From NCBI GenBank assembly GCA_027062125.1, contig JAMOTW010000056.1, forward strand, positions 1-9,664: DNA of 9,664 nt, written 5' to 3'. The position numbers and the translations under genes were made by a program. This document shows, piece by piece, positions 5,354 to 9,664 of the stretch. The first letter of the stretch is position 1, and every line of letters begins with the position of its first letter. Origin of the DNA: Thermococcus sp. (lineage in GTDB: Archaea; Methanobacteriota_B; Thermococci; Thermococcales; Thermococcaceae). The notes below the pieces were generated by a model. That model made no database searches and was not told where the DNA came from. It saw nothing but the letters and a program-made list of their open reading frames with translations.

Positions 5354-5714
5354 GCTTCTCCAAGACCTCTTTTTCCTTCAGAATTCTCAGGGTGATTCCT
5401 GTCTCCGCGGCGTAGCTCAGAATCCAGCCGGGCTTCGAGTTGAAGTTCGAGACGACCCACAGCTCCGGGAAATTCGCCCGGTGGGCCTTGACAACGTCGT
5501 AGAGGAGCCTTTGAGGAAACCACTTAAAGGAAGCTTCAAGCTCTATCGCGAGGAGCTTCCGCTCGCCGTTGAGAACCGCTATGTCTATCCTCGTGCCGTC
5601 GGGCGTTCGGTATTCCGGGACGGCGTTAAGGCCGAGCCCATCGGCGAGCGCAATGATCTCTCTCGTGAGGGTTTTGACTTTGATTTTGAACCACCTATAA
5701 GTGTACGAGGACAT
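5328..5714 (-). CDS. PD-(D/E)XK-like small protein, possible nuclease
   Basis: A 128-residue soluble protein whose middle resembles a restriction-endonuclease-like core. Glu34 sits in a loop before TPDG, Asp44 in RIDIAVL, then after a short turn Glu58-x-Glu60 in LLAIELEAS, and Gln68 in the following helix. This is the order D...(D/E)xK, except that the usual lysine is replaced by glutamate; an ExE variant occurs in BamHI. Active-site identity is therefore inferred, and a substrate-binding or inactive relative is possible. The ATG at 5714 is the only standard start codon in the first 25 codons, but it lacks a Shine-Dalgarno and lies only about 6 nt from a TATA-like box (5717-5724). An AGGTGG (5691-5696) sits downstream inside the frame. 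The true start is thus uncertain, and the first ten residues may not be translated. It lies 12 bases after the permease stop, in the same frame. It converges on and overlaps the Nif3-like gene. Confidence 0.72.
   Translation of the reverse strand: MSSYTYRWFKIKVKTLTREIIALADGLGLNAVPEYRTPDGTRIDIAVLNGERKLLAIELEASFKWFPQRLLYDVVKAHRANFPELWVVSNFNSKPGWILSYAAETGITLRILKEKEVLEKLRARLARL
5368..5378 (+). terminator. T-tract after the Nif3-like gene
   Basis: TCTTTTTCCTT begins 15 bases after the Nif3-like stop, inside the opposite-strand gene, and is the only T-run near that end. It may terminate the plus-strand transcript. It may equally reflect lysine/glutamate codons of the opposing protein, so the call is weak. 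Confidence 0.3.
5691..5696 (-). promoter_or_regulatory. Shine-Dalgarno-like sequence inside the nuclease-like frame
   Basis: The minus strand reads AGGTGG about 24 nt after a TATA-like box (5717-5724, TTTTATAC). This spacing matches the promoter-to-ribosome-site arrangement seen before elp3 and the GTG-start paralog. The in-frame codon at the proper distance is ATC (Ile11, 5684), not a standard start. Confidence 0.35.
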
Positions 5715-5726
5715 TAGTATAAAAGG

Positions 5727-6968
5727 TCAATCCCAAGAGCTGAAATCAATTCTCAAAAGTCTGAACCTGGCAAGCAACAGGAAGAATACCGCAAGGAAAG
5801 CAAAGACAAGAGAGGCCACGCTGGAGTTGATGGCTGGAGCAAACAGCAGGGCAAGGACAGGAATTCCAAGTAACGCACCTTTTTTAGTAAAAAGCCCGAC
5901 AAGGAAAGTTAACGACGCAAGAAAGAACGCTACCCCAAAAGAAGCTCCAACAAATGGAAGCGAAATCGCAAAGAGAGCAGAAACTACCAGAAAACGCCGA
6001 ATAATGTAGTCTCTTCCAACAGGCTTGCTGAGGAGTAAAACCGGATTCTCGGAGAGAACCTCCAGAGTTGCTAGGGGAAATAAGAAGAGCAGGACAAAGG
6101 ATTTTAGGGTTCTCCAGAAGGGCAGAAGCATCAGGAATACAAAGACAACAAAGGCCCTCGAAGCCCATAGATTGGCCAGCTCCTTCCTGAACCACCACGG
6201 GAGAAAGGAAAGATAGAGGGACGACGGAGAGGGCATTAGAAATTCCCTAGGCTCAAAGTGAAGGAAGATAACGAACGAAACGGCAGTAAAGAAGATAAAA
6301 AGTCCCATAGATAAACTCAGTCTGAACACAGCGTCCTTTTTGTCGCCTGTTTCCAAGGCCCTCGCGAAGAGTTCAAGCTGGGCTCCCGGGGAGAAGAAGA
6401 CGTAGGTTGTGTATCGCTTTTCAAGTTCAGAAACCATTTTGTGATACTCGGTTCTCCTAGCATTGTAATCTTCCAAGCTATGGACATCTAACATTGTCTG
6501 TGCCTTTTCTTGGGCTTTCATCTGGACAATTCCCGGTGGAACAAAGGTCAAAATGAGGAACAGAACGATACCCACGAGGAAGGTTTTCCTAGGGTTCCTT
6601 AGAACCAACACGGTAACATAGCCAAGTGGGAGGAAAGGAAGGGCAAAGACTGAATAAAGGGCAGAAGTGGGGTTCAGAAAGGCAAACGGAGCCCCTATAA
6701 TAGATGCCACGATGATGTTTGAGAACAAAAGTCCCAGAAAAAGACCGGAGCGCCTGAATGGCTTTGAGAGAAAGAACCCAACCGTTACACCTAAATCCCT
6801 GGGAAACACCGTTGAGAATAGAAAGCCCACTATGAAGTATGGAATTACCGGGGACAGCTCTCCAAAGGCCATTGCTGCAAATAGAGCCACCACGAGCAAA
6901 AGGAGAAACTTCCCCCGAAATCTCAAGAGTTCAAGATGGATCAATGGGATTGAAACCCTAGGCACCAT
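5727..6968 (-). CDS. ABC-2-type permease-like membrane protein with internal duplication
   Basis: This 413-residue membrane protein has about ten to eleven predicted spans, a soluble stretch near residues 150-190 rich in Lys/Glu/Gln, and an FFSPGAQLELFARAL segment around 191, as seen in ABC-2-type permeases. It seems to consist of two related halves: LLRFRGKF with FFLSKPFRRSGL near 15-77, and RKELANLW with LLLSKPVGRDYI near 261-322, each followed by a hydrophobic stretch with APF or VGASF. ABC-2 permeases typically carry one such SKP/SRPVSR-like motif per unit. The start is set at ATG 6968; the frame could also begin at TTG 6977, which is less likely. A TATA-like AT-rich element lies near 6995-7005. 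No ATPase gene adjoins it, so either the ATPase is elsewhere or it is not a transporter. Hand counts give about 38-52% G+C per 60-base line here against 57-67% in alaS, which suggests different ancestry or relaxed composition. Confidence 0.8.
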   Translation of the reverse strand: MVPRVSIPLIHLELLRFRGKFLLLLVVALFAAMAFGELSPVIPYFIVGFLFSTVFPRDLGVTVGFFLSKPFRRSGLFLGLLFSNIIVASIIGAPFAFLNPTSALYSVFALPFLPLGYVTVLVLRNPRKTFLVGIVLFLILTFVPPGIVQMKAQEKAQTMLDVHSLEDYNARRTEYHKMVSELEKRYTTYVFFSPGAQLELFARALETGDKKDAVFRLSLSMGLFIFFTAVSFVIFLHFEPREFLMPSPSSLYLSFLPWWFRKELANLWASRAFVVFVFLMLLPFWRTLKSFVLLFLFPLATLEVLSENPVLLLSKPVGRDYIIRRFLVVSALFAISLPFVGASFGVAFFLASLTFLVGLFTKKGALLGIPVLALLFAPAINSSVASLVFAFLAVFFLLLARFRLLRIDFSSWD

Positions 6969-6981
6969 TTTAACCAACAGT

Positions 6982-7008
6982 TAGAAAGAAAAGAAAATTT
7001 AAAAACCT
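6982..7008 (-). promoter_or_regulatory. T-rich alaS terminator combined with the permease promoter
   Basis: Five bases after the alaS stop the minus strand becomes T-rich (TTTTTAAATTTTCTTTTC and on). The T-runs fit intrinsic termination of alaS. The embedded TTTTTAAATTT, centred near 7000, is also the only TATA-like element for the permease: a start about 25 nt on falls near 6975, giving a leader of roughly 7 nt before ATG 6968. Both roles probably share these 27 bases. Confidence 0.55.
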
Positions 7009-7013
7009 AACCC

Positions 7014-9664
7014 TCAGCCGAGCCTCTTCTTAACCTCCTCTATCGCCTCCTCGGCCTTCAGCGGGTTCTTTATTCTGCCCTGGGCGAGCTCCTTCCTTCC
7101 GCCGCCACCGCCGCCGGCGACACTCGTTACCACCCTGGCCAGCTTCCCGGCCTTTACGTCCAGGCCGTCGCCAACCGCAACGACGAAGTGGCCCTCCCTG
7201 CTGATGAGGACTATGACCCTCTTCTCCTTCCTGAGCTTGTTTGCCGCCTCGCGGAGGTCGTCCATCGCGCCCTCGACGACCGCGCCGATGAACTCTATCT
7301 CCCCGACCTTCTCGGCCTTGCTCTCAAGCTCGTAGACGAGGAGCTTGGCCAGCTCCTTCCTGAGCTTCTCGACCTCTTTCTTAGCCGCTTTCCACTCGTT
7401 GAAGAACCTCTCGGCGGTCTCCGGCACCTTCTCGGGCGGGACGCGGAAGACCTCGCTCGTTCTCTTGAGTATCCTCTCCGTCTCCTGCATCCAGTTAACG
7501 GCCGCCTCTCCGGCGGCGAAGACGATCCTCTCAACGCCGTCCTGTATGCGCTCGGTTCTCAGGATCTTGATCGGGCCTATTAGACCGGTGTTGGGCAGGT
7601 GCGTTCCACCGCAGGCCTGGACGTCCCAGTCCTCTATCCTGAGAACCCTGATGACCCTTCCTGGGACGACTCCACCCTGGTAGAGCCTGAAGCCGTACTT
7701 CATCTCGGCCTCGGTCCTCGGAAGCCACTCCCAGGTCACCTTCCTGTTCTCCATGACAACGCGGTTGGCGAGCCTTTCAATCTCCCTGAGCTCCTCCTCG
7801 GTTATGCGCTTGTAGTGGCTTATATCAAGCCTGGCCCAGTCGGTGTGGAGCTGTGAACCGGCCTGCCAGACGTGCTTTCCGAGAACCCTCACGAGGGCAC
7901 CCATGAGGACGTGGGTTCCGGTGTGGTGGCGCATGTGCTGTATTCTCCTGTCCCAGTCGATCCTTCCGTGAACCTTCGCGCCGGGTTTGAATAGCTCGGG
8001 CCTCTCGACCCTGTGGAGGATGACCTTCCCTATCTTCTGAACGTCCCTGACCTCGACCTTCTCCCCCTCAACCTCGAGCTCACCGAGGTCGCACGGCTGA
8101 CCGCCGCCCTCCGGGTAGAAGGCCGTCTGGTTGAGAACCACCCAGTCGTCTATGACCCTGATAACCTCCGCATCGAACTCCTTCATGAACGGATCCTCGT
8201 AGTAGAGCGTCCTCGTGTCGGGGAGGTCCTTGACGAGCTCGAAGTCAACGGCGTATTCAGCGGCGGTCTTCTTCTCCGTCTTCTCTGCCTCCTTGGCGAC
8301 CAGCGTGTAGAAGTTGTCGGGGATCTCGACCTTTATACCTTCTTTCTGCGCCACCTCGGCCACTATCTCCGGCGTTAGTCCGTGGCTCTCGTAGAACAGG
8401 AGGAGCCTTTCGAGCGGAAGCTCGTTGATGCCCTTCTTCTTGAGCTTCGCTATTTCTCTCCTGACGAGGTCGCTTCCGCGCCTGAGGGTCTCCTGGTAGC
8501 GCTTCTCCTCGACGTTGATTATGTCCAGGATAACGTCTTCCATCTCCTTGAACTCTGGGTAGGTTGGGGAGAGCTCCTTGATGTGCATGGCGACGATTTC
8601 AGCGAGCGGGACCTCGAGGCCGAGCTCGCGGAGGTGCCTTATGCTCTTTCTGATGAGAAGCCTCGCGAGGTACCCGGCCTTGACGTTGGACGGGATTACG
8701 CCGTCGGCGAGCATGAAGGTGAGCGCCTTGGTGTGGTCCGCTACAGCATATATCAGCTCGTAGGGTCTCACAGCCTTTGTAAGCTCCTCGACGCTTATTC
8801 CAACGCGTTTAGCGACTTGCTCGCGGAGATAGCGCAGGTCGCCCATATCCTCGATGTCGAACATTCCAGCGAGGCGAGAGTTCTCCATGAGGATGCGCTC
8901 GTCTATCTTTTCAACTCCCGCCATCCTCTTGAGCGGCTCGACGACGTAGCCGAGGACGGCGTCGTAAGCGGTCGGAGTGCCGTGGCTCATCCAGACGAGC
9001 CTCTCAAGGCCGTATCCGGTGTCAACAACGCGGGTCTCCATCGGGACGTAGTAGTCGCCCTTTATCTCCACAACCTGAGCGGGGTCGGCGTCCTTTGGCG
9101 CCTTCTTGTACTGCATGAAAACCAGGGTAGCAACCTCAAGACCGCGGTAGAGCACCTCGAAGGCCGGGCCCGCGTTTCCACCGCCTGCCCACGGGTTCTC
9201 CTTGAAGGTTATGTCCTCGGCCTTCATGCCCAGCTCCTTGGTGAAGAACTCGAAGGCCAGCTCAACCGTCTCGTCCATCCAGTAGATCGGCTTGCCCGGG
9301 TAGTTGAAGGCGTGGTGGGCCATCATCTCGAAAATCGTGAAGTGCCTGCCGGTTATTCCAACGTTGTCTATGTCGGTGAACCTTATCGAGGGCTGGCTTA
9401 TCGTGAGCGGGTTCGCCGGCGGGTCGGCCTCACCGCTTATGACCCACGGCTGGAAGTCCATGATCGAAGCCCCGACGAGGAGAACGTCGTCCCTCCAGCG
9501 AGGAAGAACCGGGAAGCGCTTAACGCGACCGTGGCCGTGTTTCTCGAAGAAGCTCAGGAACTTCTCGCGCATCTCGTCGAGGGTGTACTTCTTCGGTATG
9601 CCGGGCTTTCCGATGAAGGAGTACTCGTCACACGGAGGGTCACCACAGGTCTCCCTATCGGGGT
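7014..9664 (-). CDS. alaS: Alanyl-tRNA synthetase, archaeal type, N terminus cut by window edge
   Basis: The visible 882 residues attach alanine to tRNA-Ala and clear mischarged serine/glycine. The frame continues beyond the first in-frame ATG (9572) to the right edge, where it reads ETCGDPPCDEYSFIGKPGIP. This is the second half of the archaeal N-terminal four-cysteine zinc site (CGDPPC), so the real start lies outside. The archaeal enzyme is about 910-915 residues, so some 30 are missing. In visible numbering, the class II catalytic core includes GRHFTIFEMMAHHAF near 105 and motif 3 GYGLER at 216-221. The editing domain carries HHTGTH (579-584, bases 7911-7928) and CGGTH (684-688, bases 7599-7613), giving the HxxxH...CxxxH zinc site. 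A C-terminal helical region and the C-Ala domain with six consecutive glycines before RKELAQGR complete it. There is no intein or frameshift. It is transcribed toward the permease, with a T-rich terminator after the stop. Confidence 0.98.
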   Translation of the reverse strand, partial: PDRETCGDPPCDEYSFIGKPGIPKKYTLDEMREKFLSFFEKHGHGRVKRFPVLPRWRDDVLLVGASIMDFQPWVISGEADPPANPLTISQPSIRFTDIDNVGITGRHFTIFEMMAHHAFNYPGKPIYWMDETVELAFEFFTKELGMKAEDITFKENPWAGGGNAGPAFEVLYRGLEVATLVFMQYKKAPKDADPAQVVEIKGDYYVPMETRVVDTGYGLERLVWMSHGTPTAYDAVLGYVVEPLKRMAGVEKIDERILMENSRLAGMFDIEDMGDLRYLREQVAKRVGISVEELTKAVRPYELIYAVADHTKALTFMLADGVIPSNVKAGYLARLLIRKSIRHLRELGLEVPLAEIVAMHIKELSPTYPEFKEMEDVILDIINVEEKRYQETLRRGSDLVRREIAKLKKKGINELPLERLLLFYESHGLTPEIVAEVAQKEGIKVEIPDNFYTLVAKEAEKTEKKTAAEYAVDFELVKDLPDTRTLYYEDPFMKEFDAEVIRVIDDWVVLNQTAFYPEGGGQPCDLGELEVEGEKVEVRDVQKIGKVILHRVERPELFKPGAKVHGRIDWDRRIQHMRHHTGTHVLMGALVRVLGKHVWQAGSQLHTDWARLDISHYKRITEEELREIERLANRVVMENRKVTWEWLPRTEAEMKYGFRLYQGGVVPGRVIRVLRIEDWDVQACGGTHLPNTGLIGPIKILRTERIQDGVERIVFAAGEAAVNWMQETERILKRTSEVFRVPPEKVPETAERFFNEWKAAKKEVEKLRKELAKLLVYELESKAEKVGEIEFIGAVVEGAMDDLREAANKLRKEKRVIVLISREGHFVVAVGDGLDVKAGKLARVVTSVAGGGGGGRKELAQGRIKNPLKAEEAIEEVKKRLG

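Noticed and set aside
5714..5729. The permease and nuclease-like genes as one protein split by a nonsense mutation, since they share a frame
   Set aside because: The permease ends with a normal charged tail after its last span, and the second protein is a separate soluble domain; the shared frame has a one-in-three chance.
7188..8378. Several plus-strand open frames over alaS
   Set aside because: They are mirror frames of a strongly conserved synthetase with no promoter or ribosome-binding site of their own.
7014..9664. Possible intein or frameshift in alaS
   Set aside because: The frame is continuous and all catalytic, editing and C-Ala motifs follow at normal spacing without inserted splicing motifs.

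Overview
The window looks like a stretch of chromosome from a hyperthermophilic euryarchaeon of the order Thermococcales, most likely Thermococcus. The evidence is an archaeal-type alanyl-tRNA synthetase very close to the Pyrococcus/Thermococcus form as I remember it, a stand-alone archaeal Elp3, TTTTAAA/TTATATA promoter boxes about 25 nt upstream of starts, GAGGTG ribosome-binding sites 5-6 nt before starts, very short leaders, T-rich terminators, and tight packing. I see no rRNA, tRNA, CRISPR array or insertion sequence. No gap between genes exceeds about 125 bases.

Layout, left to right. Positions 1-444 and 448-900 (minus strand) hold a tandem pair of small multi-pass membrane proteins that resemble each other; the first runs off the left edge. 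Positions 941-1453 (minus) hold a CxxCxxCC (YkgJ-type) metal-cluster protein. Positions 1484-2026 and 2036-2605 (minus) hold a second tandem paralogous pair: single-pass membrane-anchored proteins with an outside domain, two conserved cysteines and several N-glycosylation sequons. Positions 2729-4501 (minus) hold the tRNA-modifying Elp3. It is divergent from a Nif3-like (DUF34) metal protein at 4601-5353 (plus). The 99-bp gap between them contains one symmetric TATA box and a striking tandem 16-bp palindromic repeat that looks like an operator.

Positions 5328-5714 (minus) hold a small PD-(D/E)XK-like protein whose 3' end overlaps the Nif3-like gene tail-to-tail by 26 bp and whose start is puzzling. 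Positions 5727-6968 (minus) hold an ABC-2-type membrane protein that appears to be an internal duplication, is clearly lower in G+C than its neighbours, and has no ATPase gene beside it. Positions 7014-9664 (minus) hold alaS, complete at its C terminus and cut at its N terminus by the right edge.

Three genes bear on translation or tRNA (alaS, elp3) or are widely conserved with an unsettled role (Nif3-like). The rest are lineage-specific envelope and membrane proteins of unknown function. I see no mobile-element or defence island. The most noteworthy unexplained signals are the tandem operator before the Nif3-like gene, the two independent tandem paralog pairs, the anomalous start of the nuclease-like gene, and the duplicated orphan permease.
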